In this document: piece after piece, positions 22,430-29,941 of the stretch | How positions within the stretch are numbered: the stretch's first letter is position 1 | Layout of the letters: each line of letters begins with the position of its first letter | Origin: an uncultured Eubacteriales bacterium | Lineage (GTDB): Bacteria > Bacillota > Clostridia > Christensenellales > Borkfalkiaceae | Length of the DNA: 34,489 nt | Assembly: GCA_900549005.1 (NCBI GenBank) | Contig: URMT01000006.1 | Coordinates: forward strand, 1-34,489 | Direction of reading: 5' to 3' | Position numbers and translations under genes: made by a program | Notes under the pieces: generated by a model | What the model saw: only the letters and a program-made list of their open reading frames with translations | Databases searched by the model: none | Told to the model about the DNA's origin: nothing

Positions 22430-25132
22430 TTACGCAAGGTAATCGTTGTAATATGCCACGAGCATATCCCAGGCTTCGTTCATATAGTTCTGGTAAGTCG
22501 TCCAGTCAAGGCCCTCCACCATCTCTACTGCATCGGCAGCGCTGTCGGGAAGCGTACCGCCGCCCGTGCCGAGGTAGTTGGAAGAAGAAGTTTCGCCGTC
22601 GAGGCCCCTGTACATAACTTCGAGCAGGAAGTTGATGAAGGTGCTGTTGGAAGATACGAACCACGTTGTGCCGTAGTCAGAGTAGTTGGTATCTATGCTG
22701 GCTGCCGTGGTAGAATCATAGGGAAGCGTGGTAGGTATAATAGTGTACCAAGGATTATCGTAAGGGTTATCCAGGGTAGGATATACGTGGTCTATCGTGC
22801 CGTTGGTGAGGCAGGCAGCAACCTTATCGGCACCGATTATACCGCAGTCAGCCGTGCACTGATATTCGAAGGACTGCAACTTGTTGCCGATGGGCAGAGC
22901 CGAGCCGATTATGCCGCGCGCGTAGCTGGTATAGTTGAGCGCATAATTGGAACCGATTGCACCGGTACCGAGCTTAATGCCGTTAACCGTTCCGCCATAG
23001 TAGAGTTCGAGGTTGGCGTCGGTCATTGTAGGCTGCATTTCGCCCTTGTAATAGGTGCCGTTGGCATACACTTTGTTCTTATATACGAAATACCTGTTGG
23101 CATATTCATCTTTTACGGTGTACTGTTCAGAACCTGCAACCTGCACTGCAACGTCAGCGAGCGTAACGCCGGTTGCCTCTTCGTTATACCAGAAACCGTT
23201 ATCTTCGGAAGTATAAACGCGGTCACCGGTTTCTTCACAATCATTGGTGGAAGACTGAGGGCCGTAAGTCATAAGAATCTGACCATCGTTAGAGAACAGA
23301 TAGTCGATGAATGCAAGGACTGCCGCAAGTTTTTCGGGATTGTTTTGAACAGCTGCATAGGGAACGGCGAAGCCGGTGTTCTTTACAGAGCGCCACGATT
23401 CGGTGAAGCGCATTACCTTTCTGCCGTTGAGATAGCAGTAATCGCCGTCGTTAGTAGTGCCGTCGTCATATTTGGAAACGGGGGTAACTATGGGAGCGAA
23501 ATTGTAATCTTCGGGAACATTGTTCCTGTCGGCCCTGGTGCTCACGCCCATTACAGCATAACCGCCGTTTGCAGTCTGCGTCTGAACGTAGTCGAATATC
23601 ATAAGAGCTTGGATTTCGTTTTCCGTATAGTAGCTTATGGTGCCGTTACCCGTGCTCTGACCGGAGTTTACAAGGCCTTCTTCAACGAGTGCATTCATTC
23701 TGTCGAGAGCGTCGTAGGTGGATTCGTTGAGACGCGCGTCCTTAACGGAGTTGTCGCTGTCAACATATGCATACTCATAGCGGAAGGTAAGGCCGCGCTC
23801 GCCATAGAGTTCGCCGACTAACGAGAGCAGGTCGTTTGAACGCTGGGTGGTACCCTGACGGCCGGAGATAGCATATATATCATTTGCCGCAGTCTGAGTA
23901 TCCAAAATGCTATGATTTGTAACTACGCAACGGGAGAGAGCTACGAGCAGGTCAACGTCCCACGCGGCGTTGTATCCGTTGAATACGTCGGAGCGGGTTT
24001 CATAGAAGCTGTCGCCGCCGTCGGCATCGAGATAAGCTACGTCGATATATTCGCGGAGTATTGCAAGAAGCTGAGCGCCGGTAACCGTGCCGTTGGTAGC
24101 GTTGATTGCAGCGTTCTGTATATCCACGATGTTGCCGCTTTCAAGCGAAGTGGGGTCGGTAACCCCCGCATCCTTTACTGCCTGATAGAGGTCGGATGTG
24201 GTGTCGTCGAGTTCGGCAAGAACGTTGTCGTAATCCACATAAACTTTTGTGGTTTTAGAGGTATCTGTGTCGTCTTTAAGCGTTCCGTCTGCGTTGAGGT
24301 CGCTGTTGGCAACATCGGTAGTGTTTATCCACCAGCTGCCGGTAGTGCCCATATAAGAAGTTGCCGAAGCCTTTGTGCCGTTGCCGATATCGCCGGCAGC
24401 GCTCGCCGACGTGGAACCGGCAGTCTTTGCGGCCTTTGCAGAAGCCTGCGACGTGAACGTTGTGCTGTCACCCGCTTCGGTACCGTCGAGCAACTTTTCT
24501 ATCCACGTGAGGTTTGCTATCTCGTACTTTTCGATATCGTCGTTGCCGTCGAAGTAAGGAGCATAATACATTGCGCCGTTTGTCGTATCGGAAGTAAGCG
24601 AAAGCTGTACTATCGGATTAGCTTCGAGGAATGCCTTATAGTTGGGCATATAGTCGAGATACATACGAAGGTCGAGGAACAGGTCTGTATCTGACTGGGC
24701 ATTGGTGGTTATTTCCTTGGCGGAACCGGTTATTACGTCGTAAGTTGCAAGCAACTGGTCTGCCATAGCCTGCGAAATCTGCGCATCGGAGCCGAGATTG
24801 GTGAAGTTATCGGCAAATTTAACATCAAGCTCCTTTTCCAAAGCAGCCCAGGCAGGTTTGAGCCTGTCTGCCGCATATCTTGTGCCGAACAATTCGAATT
24901 CACCGGAAACGAGCGCATCGTTAGACTGATACGTAATGTACCCGTACGGTGTTTTGTTCTGATAGCCAACATTCATTGAAAGGTTGGTGCCGGAAGCATA
25001 ACTTTCGGCAACTTCCAGGCGAGCCTGGCTGTCTGCAAGCGGTTCGGGGCCGCACGCAGCAAGGCCGATGCACATTGAGCTTGCCAGCACTATGCTGACA
25101 ACTGCTGTTGCAATTTTTTTGGTTTTACTCAT
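22430..25132 (-). CDS. Extracellular solute-binding lipoprotein of a sugar ABC transporter (900 aa)
   Basis: Substrate-binding component anchored outside the membrane. The signal peptide (1-26) ends in lipobox LAAC with C27 as the lipidated residue. The body resembles family 1 / LplA-YtcQ type binding proteins, for example EEGLVNSG, AALQNNPEKL-like AAVQNNPEKLAAVLAFIDYL and SNDGQILMTYG. At 900 aa it is nearly twice the usual 430-550. A low-complexity Ser/Thr/Ala-rich stretch near 223-265 and an acidic region after it are extra. Strong AAGGAG before the ATG. It follows the two permease genes and is flanked by hairpins. Confidence 0.92.
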   Translation of the reverse strand: MSKTKKIATAVVSIVLASSMCIGLAACGPEPLADSQARLEVAESYASGTNLSMNVGYQNKTPYGYITYQSNDALVSGEFELFGTRYAADRLKPAWAALEKELDVKFADNFTNLGSDAQISQAMADQLLATYDVITGSAKEITTNAQSDTDLFLDLRMYLDYMPNYKAFLEANPIVQLSLTSDTTNGAMYYAPYFDGNDDIEKYEIANLTWIEKLLDGTEAGDSTTFTSQASAKAAKTAGSTSASAAGDIGNGTKASATSYMGTTGSWWINTTDVANSDLNADGTLKDDTDTSKTTKVYVDYDNVLAELDDTTSDLYQAVKDAGVTDPTSLESGNIVDIQNAAINATNGTVTGAQLLAILREYIDVAYLDADGGDSFYETRSDVFNGYNAAWDVDLLVALSRCVVTNHSILDTQTAANDIYAISGRQGTTQRSNDLLSLVGELYGERGLTFRYEYAYVDSDNSVKDARLNESTYDALDRMNALVEEGLVNSGQSTGNGTISYYTENEIQALMIFDYVQTQTANGGYAVMGVSTRADRNNVPEDYNFAPIVTPVSKYDDGTTNDGDYCYLNGRKVMRFTESWRSVKNTGFAVPYAAVQNNPEKLAAVLAFIDYLFSNDGQILMTYGPQSSTNDCEETGDRVYTSEDNGFWYNEEATGVTLADVAVQVAGSEQYTVKDEYANRYFVYKNKVYANGTYYKGEMQPTMTDANLELYYGGTVNGIKLGTGAIGSNYALNYTSYARGIIGSALPIGNKLQSFEYQCTADCGIIGADKVAACLTNGTIDHVYPTLDNPYDNPWYTIIPTTLPYDSTTAASIDTNYSDYGTTWFVSSNSTFINFLLEVMYRGLDGETSSSNYLGTGGGTLPDSAADAVEMVEGLDWTTYQNYMNEAWDMLVAYYNDYLA

Positions 25133-25200
25133 ACTTTTCTCCTTATATTTTTAAATATCTATAAACCCGAGTAACCAAATAGGTTTATATTCTTTTTATG

Positions 25201-25229
25201 CCCCGCCCGCAGTATATCCGCGGGCGGGA
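25201..25229 (-). other. Intercistronic hairpin between permease and binding-protein genes
   Basis: 9-bp stem CCCGCCCGC / GCGGGCGGG with a 9-nt loop, followed on the minus strand by GGCATAAAAAG rather than T. It lies in the 119-nt gap before the binding-protein gene. Confidence 0.65.
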
Positions 25230-25251
25230 ATTTTGCCGTAAATCAGATAAA

Positions 25252-26202
25252 TTACTCTTTTACGCCGCCCATATTTACACCCTTCGCGAAGTACTTTTGT
25301 ATGAAGGGATAAATTATGAGGATGGGGATAACCGAGCAAACGACTATGGCGTAAGCACAGCCTTCGAAAGAGAGCGACTGGTCATAAGGCCAGGGGTTAT
25401 TTTCAGGGTCGTACTGCGTTATGAACGAAGTGTAACTTTCAATGAAGTTACGCAGGTAAACCTGCACGGGCCACGAATAGTTCTGTTGCTCACCCATAAC
25501 GCGCATCGCCCAGAAGTAGCCGTTCCAGCGCGATATGCCGAAGAACAATGCAACCGTTGCAATCGTGGCCTTGCTCATAGGGAGATAGACCTTTGTAAGA
25601 ATCTGCATTTCGGTGGCGCCGTCTATCCTTGCCGCCTCTTCAATCTCGGCAGGCACGCCCTCGAAGGCGTTCCTCAAAAGAATGATGTTGGTGGCGTTCA
25701 TACCCATCGCTATAACCACTACCCATTTGAGGTCTATGGTATACATCAGCTGCACGCCCTCTTCGCCGGAGCCGAACAGCGTTGCAAAGATGTTTGCGGT
25801 GTCGCGGTAGTTGGCGTAAGTTGCAACAACGCCCGCAGAGAACCACATAGTGAATACCAGGAAGAAGTTCCAGCCTCTTCTGCCCATTATGCGCTTTTTG
25901 GAGAGCGCATACGCGCCGAGTATTGAATAGAACAACGACCATATCGTGCCGAGGAAGGTCATAAATATGGTGTTGGAATAGCTTACCCAGAACTGGCTGT
26001 TGGTGAACGCCCAGGCAAACGCATCCAGCGTGGGCTCTACCGGCCAGAGCACTACCGAACCCGCACTGTTTGCCGCCTTGGAGCTGAATGCGCTGCTTAT
26101 TGCATATATAAAGGGATATACGCACATCAGCGCAAATATTATCAGAAAGAAGTAAGCGACTATCTTGAATATCAGTTCGGATATTTCCATTTTACGTTTC
26201 AT
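25252..26202 (-). CDS. Carbohydrate ABC transporter permease (YtcP/LplC type)
   Basis: One half of the membrane channel. The 316-aa product has six predicted helices, and the EAA loop EEAARIDGATEMQILTKVYL (188-207) that docks onto the ATPase. The C-terminal FIQKYFAKGVNMGGVKE is typical of the LplC/YtcP subgroup, which imports complex oligosaccharides such as rhamnogalacturonan fragments in Bacillus. GAGGAGG lies upstream of the ATG. It starts 15 nt after the other permease gene. Confidence 0.94.
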   Translation of the reverse strand: MKRKMEISELIFKIVAYFFLIIFALMCVYPFIYAISSAFSSKAANSAGSVVLWPVEPTLDAFAWAFTNSQFWVSYSNTIFMTFLGTIWSLFYSILGAYALSKKRIMGRRGWNFFLVFTMWFSAGVVATYANYRDTANIFATLFGSGEEGVQLMYTIDLKWVVVIAMGMNATNIILLRNAFEGVPAEIEEAARIDGATEMQILTKVYLPMSKATIATVALFFGISRWNGYFWAMRVMGEQQNYSWPVQVYLRNFIESYTSFITQYDPENNPWPYDQSLSFEGCAYAIVVCSVIPILIIYPFIQKYFAKGVNMGGVKE

Positions 26203-26217
26203 ACGTCAATATCCTCC

Positions 26218-27318
26218 TCAATACAAAGATACGTCCGTAGCCTTGCGGCTTACTATGTTGGCGCCTATAACCAGTATCATACCGATGAGGTTGTTGGTCA
26301 TTTCACCCGCCATTGCCGCAACGGTGTTGGTCTGCGAGTTCGCCCATACCGAAACTACGTATGCCGACTGATAGTTCGCCATAGGCGCTGCCTCCGCGCC
26401 GCCGCTCGTCGAGAACAGGAATATCTTCTCGTACGAAACGTTGAGCAGAGAGCCTATCTTCATTATAAGCATTATGACTACCGTCGAAAGTATGCTGGGT
26501 ATAACCACGTAGCGCATCTGCTGCATCTTGCCCGCACCGTCTATCTGCGCCGCCTCGTACGAGGTAGGTGAAACGGCGATAATCGCGGCAAAGAATACTA
26601 TACTGTCGTAGCCGGCGTGCTCCCAAAGGTCGGTTACTATATACAGTGCTCTGAAATATCTTGCGCTGTATATAAGGCCGCTGCCCTCCTGCGTTATATT
26701 CGCGGCGGCCTGTCCGAGCGAGGAATCTTCGCCGCAAATACTTACAAGGAGCCTTGCCACAACGCCCTGCGCACCAGTCGAAGAGTTAGTACCGAACAGA
26801 GTTATCGCCAGCGTGGAGATAACAACTATCGACATAAATTTGGGAAGGTAAACGCATACCTGGGCAACGCTTCTTACGATGTTCGAACGGATTTCGTTGA
26901 AGAACAGCGCAAGAATGATGGGGAACGGGAAACCGAACAGCAGTCCGTAGAATGCGAGGATGAACGTATTTCTGAAAGACATCCAGAATTCCTGCGTTAT
27001 CTGCGCACCTCCGTTGAAGTACACGTAGATGAAGTTTTCAAGTCCGTACCAGTTACCGGCAGCCGGGTCTGACGTATTTGAAAAGTAGTCCTTGAATACC
27101 GCCGTCAGCTCCGTCATCGGCATATATCGCCAGAAGAAGTAGACGAACAGCATAGGGACCAACATCAGATACAGGCGCCAGTCGGTAAGGATTTTGAACG
27201 CTATCTCCTTCCACCGCGTCTTCTCGACTTCATCCCTTACCTGTTGGTCGGGCGAAACGGAATATGTACCGGTCGCCTCGTCGTAGGTAAGGAAATCGTC
27301 GCATTTGAGTTTGAACAT
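26218..27318 (-). CDS. Carbohydrate ABC transporter permease (LplB/YteP type)
   Basis: The other half of the channel. The 366-aa product has an N-terminal cytoplasmic extension of about 45 residues (MFKLKCDDFLTYDE...), then six predicted helices starting LYLMLVPMLFVYFFW. The EAA loop is SYEAAQIDGAGKMQQMRYVV (253-272). The start at 27316-27318 was chosen because GGAGGG sits four nt upstream; two earlier in-frame ATGs lack an SD. First gene of the pectin uptake operon. Confidence 0.93.
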   Translation of the reverse strand: MFKLKCDDFLTYDEATGTYSVSPDQQVRDEVEKTRWKEIAFKILTDWRLYLMLVPMLFVYFFWRYMPMTELTAVFKDYFSNTSDPAAGNWYGLENFIYVYFNGGAQITQEFWMSFRNTFILAFYGLLFGFPFPIILALFFNEIRSNIVRSVAQVCVYLPKFMSIVVISTLAITLFGTNSSTGAQGVVARLLVSICGEDSSLGQAAANITQEGSGLIYSARYFRALYIVTDLWEHAGYDSIVFFAAIIAVSPTSYEAAQIDGAGKMQQMRYVVIPSILSTVVIMLIMKIGSLLNVSYEKIFLFSTSGGAEAAPMANYQSAYVVSVWANSQTNTVAAMAGEMTNNLIGMILVIGANIVSRKATDVSLY

Positions 27319-27761
27319 AAATCCCTCCATACCACTTAAAAAATAAATTTTAAGTAAATATTTTTTCACAGTTCTTCCGCCCCGCCTCGTGTCAAGCGGT
27401 TTTAACGGTTGTCCCCCAAATGCCCTCCGCCAAAAATTGCGGAAAAGCGCTTTCGCCGGGATTTACGCCCCGCCGCCGTTTACCCGGGCAGGCAGGTTCG
27501 CTTCGCCGGCTTCTACGCCACGGAATGCAGAATGAGCTGCGTTTTGACTTTTTGATTTATTTTATTTTTCTCCTCGTCCGCGCGCCGGCGCGCGGCATTC
27601 TTCGTTAAAGAAGATTCCCTGCCGCATTGCTGTGCAAGGCGGCAAAAGGGGTGCACCCCTTTTGGATTCTGAAAATTTTATGTTTCGGCCGCGGGCGCAC
27701 AAAGCGGCCTGCTCTCACTTCGCGCTATCGCGCGCCCCCGTAAAAAGGTTACAGGACCTGC
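27319..27761. other. Non-coding region upstream of the transporter operon
   Basis: 443 nt without a gene. It contains a perfect inverted repeat ACTTAAAA-N6-TTTTAAGT (27334-27355) just upstream of the permease SD. A TTGACA on the minus strand (27390-27395) overlaps an imperfect 19-bp palindrome centred at 27402, but no good -10 is visible at 16-18 bp. A perfect CCGCGCGCC/GGCGCGCGG palindrome lies near 27579-27596, and a hairpin at 27644-27663. Confidence 0.6.
27644..27663 (-). terminator. Palindromic hairpin downstream of the 239-aa membrane protein
   Basis: AAAAGGGG-TGCA-CCCCTTTT, a perfect 20-bp palindrome with a four-T end on either strand. A likely weak bidirectional terminator about 100 nt past the stop codon. 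Confidence 0.55.
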
Positions 27762-28481
27762 TCACTTACCGCCGAACAGGTCGTCGCCCTTTTTATTTAA
27801 AGTTTTAAGCGTTTCGACGTCTATCTCTATCGGCTGTTCGCCGAAGTTATCGGCCATCATCTTCTCTTTGCGCTCTTTATCCAGCCTTAAAAGGTAGTCG
27901 CGCTGGTTCTCCATCATTCCGTCGAGCCTGCGCATAACGAGCAGTATTATGATGCTCATAACGAGCGAGAGAAGTTCCGAAGGCCCCATAAAACCGAGCA
28001 ACGCGTCGCCAAGCTGTGCGCCGAAGCATACGCTGACTATCGTTCTGCCTATCACCACGGCCGCCCAGCCGCAAATCACGAATAACGCGGTGAAATACCA
28101 CCTTCCCGTTATGTGCTTATAGCCGGCAAACCTGACCATAAGGAAGGCAAGTCCCACAAAGGCGTTGCCCACCGCGTAGGTGACGAAATATTGAAGTATG
28201 AGCTCCTCCGCGACGCCGCCGCCCGCGAAAATTGCAAGCACGCAGTACAGGATTCCGTCGCCCACCGCATAGAACAGGCCGTACCAGTTCCAGCGCACCA
28301 TAATTATAAGGGATATCGCAATCGACACGGAAAAGAAAAAATTTCCCGAACTTGAAGCAAACCATCTGGTGAAGGCGAAGAAGCTGATTACGTCGAAAAC
28401 GGCAAGTATTACCGCAAAAAGCAACAGGTCTGTGGCGCGGTATCTTGCGAATGAAATTATCCTTGAACCATTTTTACGCAT
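27762..28481 (-). CDS. Multi-helix integral membrane protein (239 aa), function unknown
   Basis: About six hydrophobic segments (near 17-38, 47-66, 70-90, 97-117, 130-150, 165-185), then a charged cytoplasmic tail (RRLDGMMENQRDYLLRLDKE to GDDLFGGK). Size and helix number recall ECF-transporter S components, but no diagnostic motif is seen, so the function is left open. It lies between the transporter operon and the divergent pectin esterase, with which it shares a regulatory region. A role in uronate or oligosaccharide physiology is inferred from position. Confidence 0.82.
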   Translation of the reverse strand: MRKNGSRIISFARYRATDLLLFAVILAVFDVISFFAFTRWFASSSGNFFFSVSIAISLIIMVRWNWYGLFYAVGDGILYCVLAIFAGGGVAEELILQYFVTYAVGNAFVGLAFLMVRFAGYKHITGRWYFTALFVICGWAAVVIGRTIVSVCFGAQLGDALLGFMGPSELLSLVMSIIILLVMRRLDGMMENQRDYLLRLDKERKEKMMADNFGEQPIEIDVETLKTLNKKGDDLFGGK

Positions 28482-28515
28482 CTTTTAGTGTTGTAAACAA
28501 AATATCAAACGCAAT

Positions 28516-28532
28516 ATGTTACGATTTAACAT
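28516..28532. promoter_or_regulatory. Candidate operator ATGTTA-N5-TAACAT
   Basis: A perfect inverted repeat downstream of the predicted start site of the 239-aa gene. A third ATGTTA half-site overlaps its -10. The same half-sites form the 13-bp-arm palindrome at 29794-29825. Confidence 0.45.
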
Positions 28533-28543
28533 TTAGCTTACTC

Positions 28544-28572
28544 ATTATAACATAGCATTTTTTAAAATGCAA
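28544..28572 (-). promoter_or_regulatory. Candidate promoter of the 239-aa membrane protein gene
   Basis: TATAAT (28544-28549) with a poor -35 TTGCAT (28567-28572) at 17 bp on the minus strand. The spacer contains the palindrome GCATTTTTTAAAATGC. The weak -35 suggests activator dependence. Confidence 0.45.
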
Positions 28573-28584
28573 TACCTTTTTTAA

Positions 28585-28613
28585 TTGTTTCACAAAAAAA
28601 ATTGTGATAAAAT
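28585..28613 (+). promoter_or_regulatory. Candidate promoter of the pectin methylesterase gene
   Basis: TTGTTT (28585-28590), 17-bp spacer, TAAAAT (28608-28613). Between the boxes is a perfect inverted repeat TCACAA-N6-TTGTGA (28590-28607), positioned as an operator. Confidence 0.5.
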
Positions 28614-28640
28614 CTATACAACCAACCAAAGGAGGCACAT

Positions 28641-29606
28641 ATGACTACCATAACCGTCACCCCGGGCGATAATTTGCAGCAGATACTGGACGAAATTGCC
28701 ACGCCGGCGGTCGTATATCTGCGCGAGGGCATATACCGCCGAAAAATAAAGATTTCGCGCCCCGACATTAAAATTGTGGGCGAAAAACGTGAAACAACAA
28801 TCATAACCTGGGACGACTACGCAAAAAAGCCGCATCCCGACGGGCTTGAATACAACACGTTCCGCACATATACCGTGTGCGTGACGGGCGAAAACGTGCG
28901 GCTGGAAAACTTCACCATAGAAAACTCCAACACCGACCAGGCGAAAGCGGGCCAGTGCGTGGCCCTTTCGGTGAACGCAAAGCGCTTTTCGGCAGGCAAT
29001 ATGCTGCTGAAATCGTTGCAGGACACGCTCTTTCTCGCGCCCTTCCCCGACGATTTGGTGGCGAGGTATTCGGGCGCAACGCCCGAAGGTTATTACGACG
29101 GGTTCATACCCCGCGACGAACTGTATATGCAGGGTGGCTCGCTGGCATACTTTTCAGACTGCGAAATACGCGGCACGGTAGACTTCATCTTCGGCTGCGC
29201 AGAGGCTTATTTTGAAAAATGCCGCATAGTATCGCTGAACGACGGCAGAAAAACGGGCTTTATAGCGGCGCCTTCGCACTCGCTCAAACAGGAGCGCGGC
29301 TTTATGTTTTACGACTGCGACCTGATATGCGGCGGCGCGGCCGAAGGCAGCGTATACCTGGCGCGGCCCTGGCGCGACTTCGGCAAGTGCGCATTCATAA
29401 ACTGCCGCGCAGATTCGCACATATCCCCCGCCCTTTTCGATAAATGGAACGACACCTACCGCGACAAAACGGCGCGCTTTGAGTACCGTAATCTGCAATG
29501 CAGCGGAGCAATTGCCCCCGTAGTATGGTGCAACGAACTTACGAAAGCTCAGGCCGAAGGATATATTGCGGCAATTTCTGCGGCAAAGCGCGAACTGAAC
29601 GCCTGA
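28641..29606 (+). CDS. Pectin methylesterase (CE8), apparently cytoplasmic
   Basis: Removes methyl esters from galacturonosyl residues, giving methanol and free acid. The 321-aa beta-helix protein has the CE8 signatures: GQCVAL (Q105), LQDTLF (Q127, D128), RGTVDFIFGCAEAYFEKC (nucleophile D181) and ARPWRD (R242, W244). It lacks a signal peptide (MTTITVTPGDNLQQ), unlike most pectinesterases, so it probably acts on imported methylated oligomers. SD AAAGGAGG lies before the ATG. It is divergent from the membrane protein gene and alone on the plus strand within the island. Confidence 0.93.
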   Translation: MTTITVTPGDNLQQILDEIATPAVVYLREGIYRRKIKISRPDIKIVGEKRETTIITWDDYAKKPHPDGLEYNTFRTYTVCVTGENVRLENFTIENSNTDQAKAGQCVALSVNAKRFSAGNMLLKSLQDTLFLAPFPDDLVARYSGATPEGYYDGFIPRDELYMQGGSLAYFSDCEIRGTVDFIFGCAEAYFEKCRIVSLNDGRKTGFIAAPSHSLKQERGFMFYDCDLICGGAAEGSVYLARPWRDFGKCAFINCRADSHISPALFDKWNDTYRDKTARFEYRNLQCSGAIAPVVWCNELTKAQAEGYIAAISAAKRELNA

Positions 29607-29793
29607 GCGGCCGCGGACGGCATATTCCGTTGCATCCCCGAAGAATCCGACGGCGGATACCGCGCGGCGTATTACGGCAGAACCCCTGCACTGCTATATA
29701 ATAAATCGGCAGGCCGCAAAAAAGAGGCTGCCTTTTGCCGTTTTATGCCTTATATTGTCGGCGGCGCAGACGGCTTTTTTGCCGCGATGATAA

Positions 29794-29825
29794 GAAATGT
29801 TAATTTTGAAATAAATTAACATTTC
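29794..29825. repeat. AT-rich palindrome with 13-bp arms
   Basis: GAAATGTTAATTT and AAATTAACATTTC are perfect inverted repeats around a 6-nt centre. It includes the ATGTTA/TAACAT half-sites seen at 28516-28532. It may be a regulator binding site or a hairpin at the 3' ends of the converging mRNAs. Confidence 0.6.
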
Positions 29826-29888
29826 GCAAATTGACATTTACACGGCTGATTTGTTAATAATTTTCAGATTTTACAAACCTGGGACACA

Positions 29889-29921
29889 GAAAAAAGCCCC
29901 GCGGCGATACGCCGCGGGGCA
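29889..29921 (-). terminator. Terminator of uxaB-uxaA-uxaC
   Basis: 11-bp GC stem around GCCCCGCGGC / GCCGCGGGGC with a 4-nt loop, then six T on the minus strand, about 20 nt past the uxaC stop. The plus side is also T-rich (ATTTTTATTTTT), so it may work in both directions. Confidence 0.9.
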
Positions 29922-29941
29922 CAATTTTTATTTTTGTAAAA

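Larger units (their letters stand above)
29607..29941. other. Non-coding region between the convergent esterase and uxaC genes
   Basis: 335 nt. It holds a weak plus-strand hairpin (GGCAG/CTGCC, 29708-29732, then TTTTGCCGTTTT) that may end the esterase mRNA, an AT-rich palindrome at 29794-29825, an isolated TTGACA at 29831 with no good -10, and the uxaC terminator. Confidence 0.65.

Noticed and set aside
22787-24694. Plus-strand frames of 344 and 260 codons opposite the binding protein gene
   Set aside because: Val/Gly/Cys-rich shadows of a highly expressed lipoprotein gene; no start signals.
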